64,000 bases of DNA from Mycobacterium barrassiae. GTDB lineage: Bacteria; Actinomycetota; Actinomycetes; Mycobacteriales; Mycobacteriaceae. The notes under the pieces are model-generated. The model made no database searches and was not told where the DNA came from. It saw only the letters and a program-made list of their open reading frames with translations. Shown here in pieces: positions 34,307-42,780 of the stretch. How positions within the stretch are numbered: the stretch's first letter is position 1; every line of letters starts with the position of its first letter. Made by a program: the position numbers and the translations under genes. The stretch is taken from the NCBI RefSeq assembly GCF_025822765.1, contig NZ_JACKUK010000023.1, positions 639,535 through 703,534 of the forward strand. The letters are read 5' to 3'.

Positions 34307-35490
34307 CAACCGACGACCGGCAGCGCGGCGAGCGCACTGATAGCTCGATCAAGCGCCTACCCGGCGGCAAGGGCTGGCGCGCACGGCCAACGCTTGGAAC
34401 CGACCCCGTGACGGGCAAGCAGGTTCGGCCTACGAAGGTGTTCACTACCAAGAGGGCCGCGCAGGATTGGGTCACCGAGCAGCGCAACCAGTGGAGCGCC
34501 CACACGTGGACCCCGAAGTCATCGCGCACCTTCACCGAGGTTGCCGACCACTGGCTGAAAATCCGTGAGGCCGACCAGTCCATCGGACCGAACACGGTGC
34601 GGGCTGACCGGGAATCGCTCGCCTACGCACGTCGCGCCTTCGGTGAGGTATCCGTGCAACAGATCACCCCGGCGACGCTGGCCGACTGGTCGGCCACGCT
34701 GACCGGCAAGGGTGGCAAGGCCCTGGCACCGGCCACCAAGCGCCGCGCCATCGTTCGAGTCAAGTCGGTCATGTCCCACGCGAAACGAATGCGATGGCTG
34801 ACCTATGACCCCTCGGCAGACCTCGAATCACCCGAGCAGAAGGCCGTCACGGCGACCGCAGCCGATGACATCTGGACGCCCAAGCAGATGACGGCATTTC
34901 TCGATCACGTCGCGGCGCACCGGCTGGCCGGATGTTTCGCCCTGACCCTGCTCGGTCTGCGTCGTGAGGAGGTCGGCGGGCTGCGTTGGTCGGACCTCGA
35001 TCTGGACACCGGCGCGCTGCGCATCCGACAGGCCCGCGTGGATGTCAACGGACGCGACACCATCGTGTCGACCAAGACCGAGCGCAGCGCCCGCGATCTG
35101 CCGGTGCCATCCCGCGAGCTGGCGATGCTCAAGGCCATGCGGACCGTACAGCTACGCGAGCGTCTGGCCGTGGGTCGGCCGCTGGCCGACGCCGATCTGT
35201 TGCTCTCGCGGGCTGACGGAACGCCTCTGCCGGTGCGCGAGTACAGCCGCGAGTTCGCCGCGCAGCGCAAGTCCGCGGGACTCAAGGCCATCACGCTCGG
35301 TAAGCTGCGGCACAGCAATATCTCGCGGATGCGGGCTGCCGGGATCGCCGCCGATGTCGTCGCCGCCTGGCACGGGCATACCGAGCGGATGACGCAGGCG
35401 GTATATGGCCGCGTGACCGACGACCGGCTGACCGCTGCGGCCAAGGTATTTGGCACGGTAGGACAGTCCGACGCGATAGGACAGAGTTAG
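34303..35490 (+). CDS. int: Tyrosine-family site-specific integrase
   Basis: A 395-residue integrase from the ATG at 34303, which follows AGGAGG and overlaps the upstream stop. An N-terminal arm-binding domain (about 1-65) is followed by a core-binding domain (TFTEVADHWLKIREADQ onward) and the catalytic domain. Catalytic residues are Arg220 (GLRREEVGGLRW), Arg336 (KLRHSN), His359 (WHGH) and the nucleophile Tyr368 (AVYG). The usual His three residues before the second Arg is Gly333. The last codons overlap the TAGGACA arm sites. It would recombine attP with the tRNA-Ala gene 78 bases downstream. Confidence 0.94.
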   Translation: MTTDDRQRGERTDSSIKRLPGGKGWRARPTLGTDPVTGKQVRPTKVFTTKRAAQDWVTEQRNQWSAHTWTPKSSRTFTEVADHWLKIREADQSIGPNTVRADRESLAYARRAFGEVSVQQITPATLADWSATLTGKGGKALAPATKRRAIVRVKSVMSHAKRMRWLTYDPSADLESPEQKAVTATAADDIWTPKQMTAFLDHVAAHRLAGCFALTLLGLRREEVGGLRWSDLDLDTGALRIRQARVDVNGRDTIVSTKTERSARDLPVPSRELAMLKAMRTVQLRERLAVGRPLADADLLLSRADGTPLPVREYSREFAAQRKSAGLKAITLGKLRHSNISRMRAAGIAADVVAAWHGHTERMTQAVYGRVTDDRLTAAAKVFGTVGQSDAIGQS

Positions 35491-35494
35491 GACA
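35458..35494 (+). repeat. Integrase arm-type sites, right arm
   Basis: Three direct TAGGACA units begin at 35459, 35477 and 35488 (the last reads GTTAGGACA, as in the left arm). They overlap the final codons and stop of the integrase gene. Confidence 0.6.
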
Positions 35495-35529
35495 AACGAC
35501 CCGCCAGGCGCGCTGTGTAGCAAACAAGA

Positions 35530-35561
35530 AACCCGCTCTAACTCAATGGTCAGAGCGGGTT
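35530..35561 (-). terminator. Element-borne terminator for tRNA-Ala
   Basis: AACCCGCTCT pairs with AGAGCGGGTT (10-base stem, 12-base loop), followed on the minus strand by TTCTTG. It lies just beyond the restored 3' end of tRNA-Ala and replaces the original terminator displaced to attL. Confidence 0.7.
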
Positions 35562-35568
35562 TTCTATC

Positions 35569-35616
35569 TGTGGAGCTAAGGGGATTCGAACCCCTGACCC
35601 CCACACTGCCAGTGTG
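35569..35616. repeat. attR core, 48-bp direct repeat
   Basis: Second copy of the 48-base core. It forms the 3' two-thirds of the intact tRNA-Ala gene, including the anticodon loop and the T-arm. Confidence 0.95.
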
Positions 35617-35643
35617 GTGCGCTACCAACTGCGCCATAGCCCC
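35571..35643 (-). tRNA. tRNA-Ala (anticodon GGC)
   Basis: Reading leftward, the 73 bases fold as a cloverleaf: acceptor GGGGCTA with TAGCTCC, D-arm GCGC/GCGC, anticodon stem CCACA/TGTGG with loop CTGGCAG (anticodon GGC at 35608-35610), and T-arm AGGGG-TTCGAAT-CCCCT. The terminal CCA is not encoded. The 3' part is supplied by the integrated element. As recalled, this tRNA-Ala is also the integration site of cluster F mycobacteriophages such as Ms6. Confidence 0.97.
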
Positions 35644-35699
35644 GTGAAGTCGTGCCCATCGAAGTTACACCACCTGCGGTATGGCTTCAAAATCGCAGA

Positions 35700-36968
35700 T
35701 CAGGGCACTTCGCCCGCGGCTTCCGGCCCAAGCGGGCGCGCCGGAGTGTGACCGGCGGGAGGTAAGCCACGCGTCTCCGGGGCGAAGATCCAACCGATCG
35801 CCGCGACGAAGAGGACCGCGCCGCTGACGGCAAAGGCCCATCCGAACGATGCGTGCTGGGCGATCAGGCCCACGATCAACGATCCGCCGATCGACCCCAC
35901 GTCGACCATCATTTGGAACAACGCTACCGGGGCCCCGCCGCGCGCCTGATTGCCGACAATGTCGGCCACCGCCGCTTGCTGAGGGGACACGAAGATGCCC
36001 GTCGCCGCGCCGGATATGTAGGCGGTCGCGAGGAAAATCACCAGCGACGACGACACCCCCAGCAGGCTCGTCGACACGGCGGCGGCCATCAGTCCGGCGA
36101 TGAGCAGCTTGCGCCGTCCGATCCGATCCGACAGGTAGCCGCTGGGGATCACCACCGAGACATTGCCAATGGCGAATGTCGCCAGCGCCAGACCGGCGAC
36201 GCCGGTGCTGCGCCCGAGGACGTCCACGACGAAGAGCGGCACCAAAGCGATCCGCAGTCCGAACGCCGCCCAGCCGGTCGCGAAATTGGACAGCAAGGCG
36301 GCAAGGTAGGCGCGGTGCCGCAATACCTCTCGCAGCGTGACGGCGGGTTCGGCAGCCTCGTCCGACACGGGCCCGTCGCTCCCCCGGAGACTGAAGAACA
36401 CGACACCGGCGGCGACAAGCAGTGCGACCCCGTAGATCGCAAACGGCGCAGACAGACCCAGCCCGGCCGTGAGGCTGCCGAGCACCGGGCCGCCCACCGA
36501 GCCGATCAGAAATCCCGACGAGAACAGCCCCGCCACGCGACCGCGGGCATCCTGCGGCGAGATCCGGATCATCAACGCCAGCGACGACACCGAGAACATG
36601 GCCGAGCCGAGGCCACCCAGCGACCGGAACAGCAGCAGCTGCCAGTAGGTCTGCGCGAATGCGCACACGGTGGTGGACACCGCGACGATCAGCAAGCCGT
36701 TGATGTAGACGCGGCGCTCCCCCAGCCGCTGCACCAGCCAGCCCGCCGGCGGCGCGGAAACCAGCCGCATCAGCGCGAAGGCGGTGATGACGAAGGTCGC
36801 CGCGCTGATGCTGACACCGAAATGCCGGGCATACTGCGGCAACACCGGCGAGACCACACCGTAGCCGAGCGCCACCACCACGTTCGCGGCGACGAGCAGC
36901 CAGACTTCCCGCGGCAGCTTCGGCTTGTCGGCCACTGTCGAACAGTCGCCCTCCGCGTCGAAGCTCAC
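35700..36968 (-). CDS. MFS transporter
   Basis: A 422-residue major facilitator with twelve hydrophobic segments. The family motif A is visible after TM2 (GWLVQRLGERRVYINGLLI) and repeated in the second half (GYLSDRIGRRKLLIAGL). Probably a drug or metabolite exporter of the DHA1 type. Its start overlaps the stop of pgm by four bases, so it is probably cotranscribed with the phosphoglucomutase. Substrate unknown. Confidence 0.9.
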   Translation of the reverse strand: MSFDAEGDCSTVADKPKLPREVWLLVAANVVVALGYGVVSPVLPQYARHFGVSISAATFVITAFALMRLVSAPPAGWLVQRLGERRVYINGLLIVAVSTTVCAFAQTYWQLLLFRSLGGLGSAMFSVSSLALMIRISPQDARGRVAGLFSSGFLIGSVGGPVLGSLTAGLGLSAPFAIYGVALLVAAGVVFFSLRGSDGPVSDEAAEPAVTLREVLRHRAYLAALLSNFATGWAAFGLRIALVPLFVVDVLGRSTGVAGLALATFAIGNVSVVIPSGYLSDRIGRRKLLIAGLMAAAVSTSLLGVSSSLVIFLATAYISGAATGIFVSPQQAAVADIVGNQARGGAPVALFQMMVDVGSIGGSLIVGLIAQHASFGWAFAVSGAVLFVAAIGWIFAPETRGLPPAGHTPARPLGPEAAGEVP

Positions 36969-38596
36969 GCGATGACTTTATTCACCACTTCCTTGGCCGC
37001 TTCCTGCACCTCCGCAAGATGCTCGGGCCCGCGGAACGACTCGGCGTAGATCTTGTACACGTCCTCAGTGCCCGACGGGCGCGCCGCAAACCACGCGTTG
37101 TCCGTCGTCACCTTCAGTCCACCCAATGGCGCGCCGTTGCCCGGCGCCGTGGTCAGCTTGGCGGTGATCGCCTCCCCCGCGAGCTCGGTGGCCGTCACCT
37201 GTTCGGCCGAAAGCTTGGCCAGCCGGGCCTTCTGCTCACGATCGGCGGGTGCGTCGATGCGGGCATACGTTGGCGCGCCGTACTTTTCGGCAAGCTCGTT
37301 GTACCGCTGCGACGGCGTGGAACCCGTCTTCGCGAGGATCTCCGACGCCAACAGCGCAAGGATGATGCCGTCCTTGTCGGTGGTCCACACGGAGCCGTCG
37401 CGCCGCAGAAACGATGCGCCTGCGCTTTCCTCACCGCCGAAACCGATGGTGCCGCCGAGTAATCCGTCGACGAACCACTTGAATCCCACCGGCACCTCGA
37501 CGAGCTTGCGGCCCAGCCCCGCGACCACCCGGTCGATGATCGACGAGCTGACCGCGGTCTTGCCGACCGCGGTGGACGCCGGCCAGTCGGGCCGGTTGGT
37601 GTACAGGTAGTCGATCGCCACCGCCAGGTAATGGTTGGGGTTGAGCAACCCACCGTCGGGCGTCACGATGCCGTGCCGGTCGGAGTCGGCATCGTTGCCG
37701 GTGGCGATCTGATAGCTCTCGCGGTTGGAGATCAACGACGCCATCGCGTTGGGCGAGCTGCAGTCCATCCGGATCTTGCCGTCGGTGTCGAGCGTCATGA
37801 ACCGCCATGTCGCGTCGACGAGCGGATTGACCACCGTGAGTTTGAGGTTGTACCGCTCGGCGATGACGCCCCAGTAGTCGACGCTCGCGCCGCCCAGCGG
37901 GTCGGCTCCGATGCGAATGCCCTCGGCGCTGATCGCGTGCAGATCGACGACGTTGGGTAGGTCCGCGATGTACGCGTCGAGATAGTCGTGGCGCTGCGCC
38001 GTCTTCAACGCGCTGGCCAGCGGTACGCGTTTCACGTCCTTGAGACCGTTGCGCAGAATCTCGTTGGCGCGCTTGGCGATTGCCCCGGTCGCGTCGGTAT
38101 CGGCAGGTCCGCCGTTGGGCGGGTTGTACTTGAAGCCCCCGTCGCGGGGCGGGTTGTGCGACGGCGTCACGACGATCCCGTCGGCCAGGTCGCCGTCGCG
38201 GCCGTCGTTGAAGGTCAGGATGGCATGGCTGACGGCGGGCGTCGGGGTGTACCGATCGGCCGCATCGATCATCGCCACGACGTCGTTGCCTGCGAGCACC
38301 TCCAGCGCTGAGGCCCACGCCGGCTCGGAGAGCGCGTGCGTGTCGCGTCCGATGAACAGCGGTCCGGACGTGCCCTGCGCCTGCCGGTACTCGACGATGG
38401 CCTGTGTCGTCGCGACGATGTGCGCCTCGTTGAAGGCCCCGTCGAGGCTGGAGCCCCGGTGGCCCGAGGTGCCGAATACGACTTGTTGATCGACGTTATC
38501 GGGGTCGGGTTCGACGGTGTAGTACGCCGTGACGACCTGCGCCACATCGATGAGGTCTTCGGGTTGCGCCAATTGACCGGCGCGGGGATTGGCCAT
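36965..38596 (-). CDS. pgm: Phosphoglucomutase
   Basis: A 543-residue alpha-D-phosphohexomutase that interconverts glucose-1-phosphate and glucose-6-phosphate, supplying UDP-glucose, trehalose and glycogen precursors. The phosphoserine loop VVTPSHNPP (Ser146), the FGTSGHRGSS N-terminal motif and the phosphate-binding RPSGTEDVYKIYAES segment near the C-terminus are intact. The neighbourhood (crcB pair on one side) matches the M. tuberculosis Rv3068c region. Confidence 0.96.
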   Translation of the reverse strand: MANPRAGQLAQPEDLIDVAQVVTAYYTVEPDPDNVDQQVVFGTSGHRGSSLDGAFNEAHIVATTQAIVEYRQAQGTSGPLFIGRDTHALSEPAWASALEVLAGNDVVAMIDAADRYTPTPAVSHAILTFNDGRDGDLADGIVVTPSHNPPRDGGFKYNPPNGGPADTDATGAIAKRANEILRNGLKDVKRVPLASALKTAQRHDYLDAYIADLPNVVDLHAISAEGIRIGADPLGGASVDYWGVIAERYNLKLTVVNPLVDATWRFMTLDTDGKIRMDCSSPNAMASLISNRESYQIATGNDADSDRHGIVTPDGGLLNPNHYLAVAIDYLYTNRPDWPASTAVGKTAVSSSIIDRVVAGLGRKLVEVPVGFKWFVDGLLGGTIGFGGEESAGASFLRRDGSVWTTDKDGIILALLASEILAKTGSTPSQRYNELAEKYGAPTYARIDAPADREQKARLAKLSAEQVTATELAGEAITAKLTTAPGNGAPLGGLKVTTDNAWFAARPSGTEDVYKIYAESFRGPEHLAEVQEAAKEVVNKVIA

Positions 38597-38652
38597 GCTC
38601 TCGATTCTGCTCCGGTTCCGGTGGGTGCTGCGAGGCGACGCGAGAATTCAGA

Positions 38653-39021
38653 TCAGAGCACCCACATCAGTGCGAATCCGCCCGCGCAGGCTGCGACCGA
38701 CAGAACCAGAGAGACGAGGACGTTCACCAACGCCAGCATCCGCCGACCCTGTTGGACCAGTCGCACAGTTTCAAAACTCGCGGTGCTGAACGTCGTGTAC
38801 CCGCCACAGAATCCGGTGCCGAGCACTGTCTGCCAGTCGCTGGACTGGCCGTGGAAGATCACCGCACCGGCAAGCGCGCCGAGGAGCAGCGACCCCGTGA
38901 TGTTGATGACGACGGTCGCCAGCGGAAACGGGGATCGCCACCGCTCCTTTGTCCATGAATCGAGCAGGAACCGCGTCACCGCACCGGATGCTCCAGCGAG
39001 GAAGGCGAGGATGGCGATCAT
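38653..39021 (-). CDS. crcB: Fluoride channel subunit CrcB/Fluc
   Basis: A 122-residue membrane protein with four helices. Fluc signatures include the GASGAVTRFLLDSW N-terminus, the VVINITGSLLLG helix with its polar Asn and the GFCGGYTTFSTASFE block, whose Thr/Phe residues line the fluoride path. The ATG at 39021, after AGGAGG, overlaps the upstream crcB stop. Fluc channels are dual-topology dimers; adjacent pairs form heterodimers that export toxic fluoride. Confidence 0.93.
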   Translation of the reverse strand: MIAILAFLAGASGAVTRFLLDSWTKERWRSPFPLATVVINITGSLLLGALAGAVIFHGQSSDWQTVLGTGFCGGYTTFSTASFETVRLVQQGRRMLALVNVLVSLVLSVAACAGGFALMWVL

Positions 39022-39524
39022 GCCCGCGTCCTCCTGCGGTGCACACTTGCCATCACGACGATGCCGAGCCAGGCGGTGACCACGCCGCCGACGACACTGA
39101 GCACGCCGTAACTGATCGCAGTTCCGAAGTGGCCGTGCCGGCCGAGCAGCACGATCTCCAAAGCGAAGGTGCTGTAGGTGGTGAACGCGCCGCAGAATCC
39201 GGTGCCCGCACACAGGCGTGCGCGTCGGCGCCATCCGGAGTCATCGCCGAGCCGAGTGAGCCCTTCCAACAACCCGCCCAGGACGAAGGCCCCGCTGAGG
39301 TTGATCAGAAAGGTCGCCCACGGCCATGATGCGCCGTCGTGCGGAATGAGCTTCTCGATGTAGTACCGAAGCGCCGTTCCGCCGATGCCTCCGGCGAAGA
39401 TCCACGCCATCGCCGAGGGCCGCAGATGCAGCGGTCGGATGGGGATCGCAGGAGCGTCGGGATCGACAGGCAGCTCGGCGTGCGAATCGTCGGCGCGCTC
39501 GGCATTCGGCTGATCTGCCGTCAT
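39018..39524 (-). CDS. crcB: Fluoride channel subunit CrcB/Fluc (second)
   Basis: A 168-residue partner CrcB. A hydrophilic N-terminal extension of about 38 residues, rich in Asp/Glu/Pro, precedes the four-helix Fluc core (GGIGGTALRYYIEK, TFLINLSGAFVLGG, AGTGFCGAFTTYSTFALE). It is translationally coupled to the downstream crcB, as expected for a heterodimeric fluoride exporter. No fluoride riboswitch is evident upstream. Confidence 0.92.
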   Translation of the reverse strand: MTADQPNAERADDSHAELPVDPDAPAIPIRPLHLRPSAMAWIFAGGIGGTALRYYIEKLIPHDGASWPWATFLINLSGAFVLGGLLEGLTRLGDDSGWRRRARLCAGTGFCGAFTTYSTFALEIVLLGRHGHFGTAISYGVLSVVGGVVTAWLGIVVMASVHRRRTRA

Positions 39525-39654
39525 GTGGGGGCCTTCGGTGCGCTGACGGCAGGAGCTACCAGCCGGTCTGCGGCTCGAGCGACCCGGTTACGGGCAAGAT
39601 CCATCACCAGCGGTGACTGTACCGCTCGAGCACCCCAGAAGCGGGTTTGCGACC

Positions 39655-39673
39655 AAAGGTAAGCCTAGCCTCA
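39655..39673. promoter_or_regulatory. IdeR box upstream of mbtL
   Basis: AAAGGTAAGCCTAGCCTCA matches 14 of 19 positions of the iron box TTAGGTTAGSCTAACCTAA. It lies 30 bases before the mbtL start, so iron-replete IdeR should repress the operon. Confidence 0.75.
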
Positions 39674-39702
39674 CCTTCGATTCCGGTGTACCGTCCCACG
39701 CC

Positions 39703-39972
39703 GTGAAGCCGTCTACACCCGAAGCGGTGAGCACCGCCCTCACCGAAATCCTCCGCGAAGACATGAACGTCGACATCGCCCGGGTCACCCGAGAGTCCAG
39801 ACTCATCGACGACGTCGGACTCGACTCCGTCGCCTTCGCGGTCGGCATGGTGGCCATCGAAGACAAACTCGGCGTGGCACTTTCCGAAGAGGACCTGCTG
39901 AGCTGCGATACCGTCGGTGACCTCGAAGCGGCCATCCTCGCGAAGGCGCCTGCCGCCCAGGGGAACTCATGA
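39703..39972 (+). CDS. mbtL: Acyl carrier protein for mycobactin
   Basis: An 89-residue acyl carrier protein. The phosphopantetheine Ser42 lies in VGLDSVAFAVG, with flanking helices typical of ACPs. It carries the long acyl chain that is activated by MbtM, desaturated by MbtN and transferred by MbtK onto the lysine of mycobactin. The GTG at 39703 is chosen because the upstream frame crosses the IdeR box. Four-base overlap with mbtM. Confidence 0.93.
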   Translation: MKPSTPEAVSTALTEILREDMNVDIARVTRESRLIDDVGLDSVAFAVGMVAIEDKLGVALSEEDLLSCDTVGDLEAAILAKAPAAQGNS

Positions 39973-41549
39973 CCGACCTGGCCGACGCGCTGTCGGCTGC
40001 GATGCGGGGTGCCCCGACCAAGCTGTCGGTGCTCGATACCGAGAACGACAAGTGGATTCATCACCCTTGGCAAGAGGTCCACGCGCGATCCGAAAACATC
40101 GCCGAACGCATCGTCGACGACGGGTCGACCGCGGTCGGGCTTGTTGGCGACCCGACCGTGGAGTTCATCGCTGCGATTCCCGGCGCGTTCTTCGCAGGCG
40201 CGGGACTGTCGATCCTGCCGGGCCCGATCCGGCGTGCCGACCCTCAGGAGTGGGCCAGGAGCACGGCGGACAGATTCCGCAGCATCGGAGTGTCGACCGC
40301 CTTCAGCCACGGCGCCGAGTTGGAGTTGCTGCGCGAACACGCCGAGGGCATCGTCGTCCACGACCTCACCGAGGTCGCGCACATACACCGTTCCACCACG
40401 TTCCACGGCCCGCGCACCGCACATGTCGCGATCCTGCAGGGCACCGCGGGATCGACGGGAACGCCACGCACGGCACAGATTTCGCCCGCGGCCGCTATCG
40501 CCAACCTCCGCGGACTCCAGACGCGAGTCAACATCAACGAAGACAGCCGCATGCACAGCTGGCTGCCGCTGTACCACGATATGGGGCTGACATTCCTGCT
40601 CGTGTCCACGCTGTCGCAGGCGGAGCTGTGGCAGGCGCCCACCAAGGCGTTCGCGGGCAACCCGTTCAACTGGCTCAACTGGCTGGACGAGAGCAAGGCC
40701 ACCATGACCGCGGCGCCCAACATGGCGTTCAACATCATCGGCAAGTACGCCAGCGGTCTGTCCGATCTGAACCTGAGCAACCTCGGGTTCACGCTCAACG
40801 GCGGTGAGCCCATCGACTGCGAGGGGTACACCCGCTTCTCCACCGAGTTGGCCCGGTTCGGCTTCAACCCGAACTCGCTCGCCCCGTCCTACGGACTCGC
40901 CGAATCCACCTGTGCGGTAACCATTCCCGTACCGTTCACCGGACTTCGGCTCGACGAGGTCACCGTCACCACCGACGAAGGCGAGTCCACCCGGCAGTTC
41001 GCCGTGCTCGGCCACCCCATACCCGGCATGGAGGTCCGGGTGAACACTGATGAGCCCCGCTCCACCGAGGTGACGGGGCGTGACGTCGGCGAGGTCGAAG
41101 TCCGTGGCACGTCCCTCATGACGGGATACGTCGGCGAAGACCCGATCGATCCCCAGGAATGGCTGCCCACAGGGGATCTCGGCTACCTCACCGACGACGG
41201 CCTCGTCATCTGTGGTCGCGCAAAAGAACTCATCACCGTCGCGGGCCGCAATATATTCCCCACCGAGGTGGAGCGCGTCGCCGGCAAGATCGAGGGTGTA
41301 CGCGACGGCTGCGTCATCGCGACGGGCACAGGTGAGGCGACGGCACGGCCAAAGCTCGTCATCACGGCGGAATTCAAGGGCGAGGACGAATCCGCGGCGC
41401 GCAGTGCAGTGGTGGCGCGTGTGGCGTCGGAGTGCGGCGTGGTGCCCGCGGATGTCGTGTTCGTGAAACCCGGTGCGCTGCCGCGTACGTCCTCCGGCAA
41501 GCTGCGCCGGTTGGAGGTCAAGCGCAACCTGGAGGGAGCCAGTCGATGA
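39969..41549 (+). CDS. mbtM: Fatty acyl-AMP ligase of mycobactin synthesis
   Basis: A 526-residue adenylating enzyme (FadD33 type). The AMP-binding P-loop [19 protein letters not shown] (about residue 155), the [10 protein letters not shown] motif (about 312) and the [20 protein letters not shown] motif near residue 400 are present. It activates a long-chain fatty acid as acyl-AMP and loads it onto MbtL. It sits between mbtL and mbtN with four-base overlaps, all under the IdeR box. Confidence 0.95.
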   Translation: MTDLADALSAAMRGAPTKLSVLDTENDKWIHHPWQEVHARSENIAERIVDDGSTAVGLVGDPTVEFIAAIPGAFFAGAGLSILPGPIRRADPQEWARSTADRFRSIGVSTAFSHGAELELLREHAEGIVVHDLTEVAHIHRSTTFHGPRTAHVAILQGTAGSTGTPRTAQISPAAAIANLRGLQTRVNINEDSRMHSWLPLYHDMGLTFLLVSTLSQAELWQAPTKAFAGNPFNWLNWLDESKATMTAAPNMAFNIIGKYASGLSDLNLSNLGFTLNGGEPIDCEGYTRFSTELARFGFNPNSLAPSYGLAESTCAVTIPVPFTGLRLDEVTVTTDEGESTRQFAVLGHPIPGMEVRVNTDEPRSTEVTGRDVGEVEVRGTSLMTGYVGEDPIDPQEWLPTGDLGYLTDDGLVICGRAKELITVAGRNIFPTEVERVAGKIEGVRDGCVIATGTGEATARPKLVITAEFKGEDESAARSAVVARVASECGVVPADVVFVKPGALPRTSSGKLRRLEVKRNLEGASR

Positions 41550-42709
41550 CGGTGACCGCCGACGTTCAGGCGGAGGAATTCACCGAGCTGCTCGACCGCG
41601 TCTTCGACGACCGGGTCACGAAGTGGACCGCCGAGGCCGAAGAGAGCGAGCGCTTTCCCCGCGAGCTCATCGAATACCTGGGTGAGTCAGGCATTTTCGC
41701 AGCGAAGTGGCCGACTGGTCAGCAGCAGTGCGATGTGGCGAAAGTGATCGCACTGGCAAGGAAGCTCGGCACACTGGGATCGGCGGGCATCGGGGTCGGC
41801 GTCGGGCTGCACGACGCGGGCATCGCGATCCTCCGTCGCTTCGGTAAGTCGGACTACCTCCGCAACATCGCCGAGCAGGCCATCCGTGGCGAGGCCGTGC
41901 TGTGCATCGGCGCCTCGGAGCAGTCCGGCGGGTCTGACCTACAGATCGTCGGCACCGAGGTCCGCTCCGTCCGTGACGGTTTCGAGGTCAAGGGCATCAA
42001 GAAGTTCGTCTCGCTGTCGCCGATCGCCGACCATGTGCTGGCGGTGGCCCGGAACGTCGACCACGATCCGAACAGCAAGCACGGCAGTGTGGTCGTCGTC
42101 GCTGTCCCGTTGTCGCAGTGTGAGATTCAGACGCCGTATCGCAAGGTCGGTGCGGGACCGCTGGACACCGCCGCGGTGCACATCGACACCTGGGTGCCCG
42201 CCGACGCCCTCGTCGCCCGTGCGGGTATCGGCTTGGCCGCGATCTCCTGGGGCCTGGCGCAGGAACGGATATCGGTCGCCGGCCTGGTGTCGACGTCCGC
42301 GCAACGTGTCATCGGAATCACGCTGGCACGCATGATGACTCGTCGGCAGTTCGGTCACACGCTGTACGAGCATCAGGCGCTGCGGTTACGTATCGCAGAT
42401 CTGCAGGCGCGCGTCGACATGTTGCGGTACGCCCTCGACGGCATCGCGGCGACGGGCAAGCTGGACCTTCGCACCGCGGCGGCCATGAAGGTCACGGCGG
42501 CCCGCCTCGGCGAAGAGGTTTTCAACGAGTGCATGCACATCTTCGGCGGGTCGGGCTATCTGGTGGACGAGACGCCGCTGGGCAAGTGGTGGCGCGATAT
42601 GAAACTGGCGCGCGTCGGCGGCGGCACCGATGAAGTGTTGTGGGAACTGGTCGCGGCGGCGATGAAGCCGGACTACGACGGCTACGCCGACTTCAACCAG
42701 CTGCCGTAG
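41546..42709 (+). CDS. mbtN: Acyl-ACP dehydrogenase of mycobactin synthesis
   Basis: A 387-residue acyl-CoA dehydrogenase-fold flavoprotein (FadE14). It introduces the double bond next to the carbonyl of the MbtL-bound acyl chain before transfer to mycobactin. Visible blocks are [14 protein letters not shown] near residue 125, the [12 protein letters not shown] helix and the C-terminal [21 protein letters not shown] segment. The ATG at 41546 overlaps the mbtM stop (ATGA). Confidence 0.94.
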   Translation: MTVTADVQAEEFTELLDRVFDDRVTKWTAEAEESERFPRELIEYLGESGIFAAKWPTGQQQCDVAKVIALARKLGTLGSAGIGVGVGLHDAGIAILRRFGKSDYLRNIAEQAIRGEAVLCIGASEQSGGSDLQIVGTEVRSVRDGFEVKGIKKFVSLSPIADHVLAVARNVDHDPNSKHGSVVVVAVPLSQCEIQTPYRKVGAGPLDTAAVHIDTWVPADALVARAGIGLAAISWGLAQERISVAGLVSTSAQRVIGITLARMMTRRQFGHTLYEHQALRLRIADLQARVDMLRYALDGIAATGKLDLRTAAAMKVTAARLGEEVFNECMHIFGGSGYLVDETPLGKWWRDMKLARVGGGTDEVLWELVAAAMKPDYDGYADFNQLP

Positions 42710-42717
42710 CTTGTCAT

Positions 42718-42775
42718 CGAGAAGACGCGTAAACCCCCAAAATCGCCCAGAAATGGGGGGTTTCACGTCTGCTCG
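42718..42775. terminator. Bidirectional hairpin between mbtN and mbtK
   Basis: Outer arms CGAGAAGACG and CGTCTGCTCG and inner arms AAACCCCC and GGGGGGTTT make a long hairpin with few mismatches between the convergent mbtN and mbtK genes. The outer stem resembles that of the hairpin at 2063-2124. Confidence 0.7.
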
Positions 42776-42780
42776 CGGGT

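Larger units (their letters stand above)
24975..35616. mobile_element. Tailless capsid-encoding integrated phage satellite (cf-PICI-like)
   Basis: An integrated element of about 10.6 kb bounded by 48-base direct repeats that coincide with the 3' part of tRNA-Ala. Rightward genes are a regulator candidate and the integrase. Leftward genes run xis-like, zinc-ribbon, RepA-like, iteron repeats, two small proteins, HNH, terminase, portal, MuF-like, scaffold, capsid and two connectors, mostly with four-base overlaps. There are no tail, tape-measure, baseplate, lysin, holin or protease genes. Known relatives by layout are capsid-forming PICIs and the M. tuberculosis phiRv1/phiRv2 elements. All reading frames look intact, so it may be functional with a helper phage. 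Confidence 0.9.

Noticed and set aside
39525-39654. Possible fluoride riboswitch upstream of the crcB pair
   Set aside because: The short region upstream of 39524 on the minus strand has no recognisable crcB-motif pseudoknot elements.
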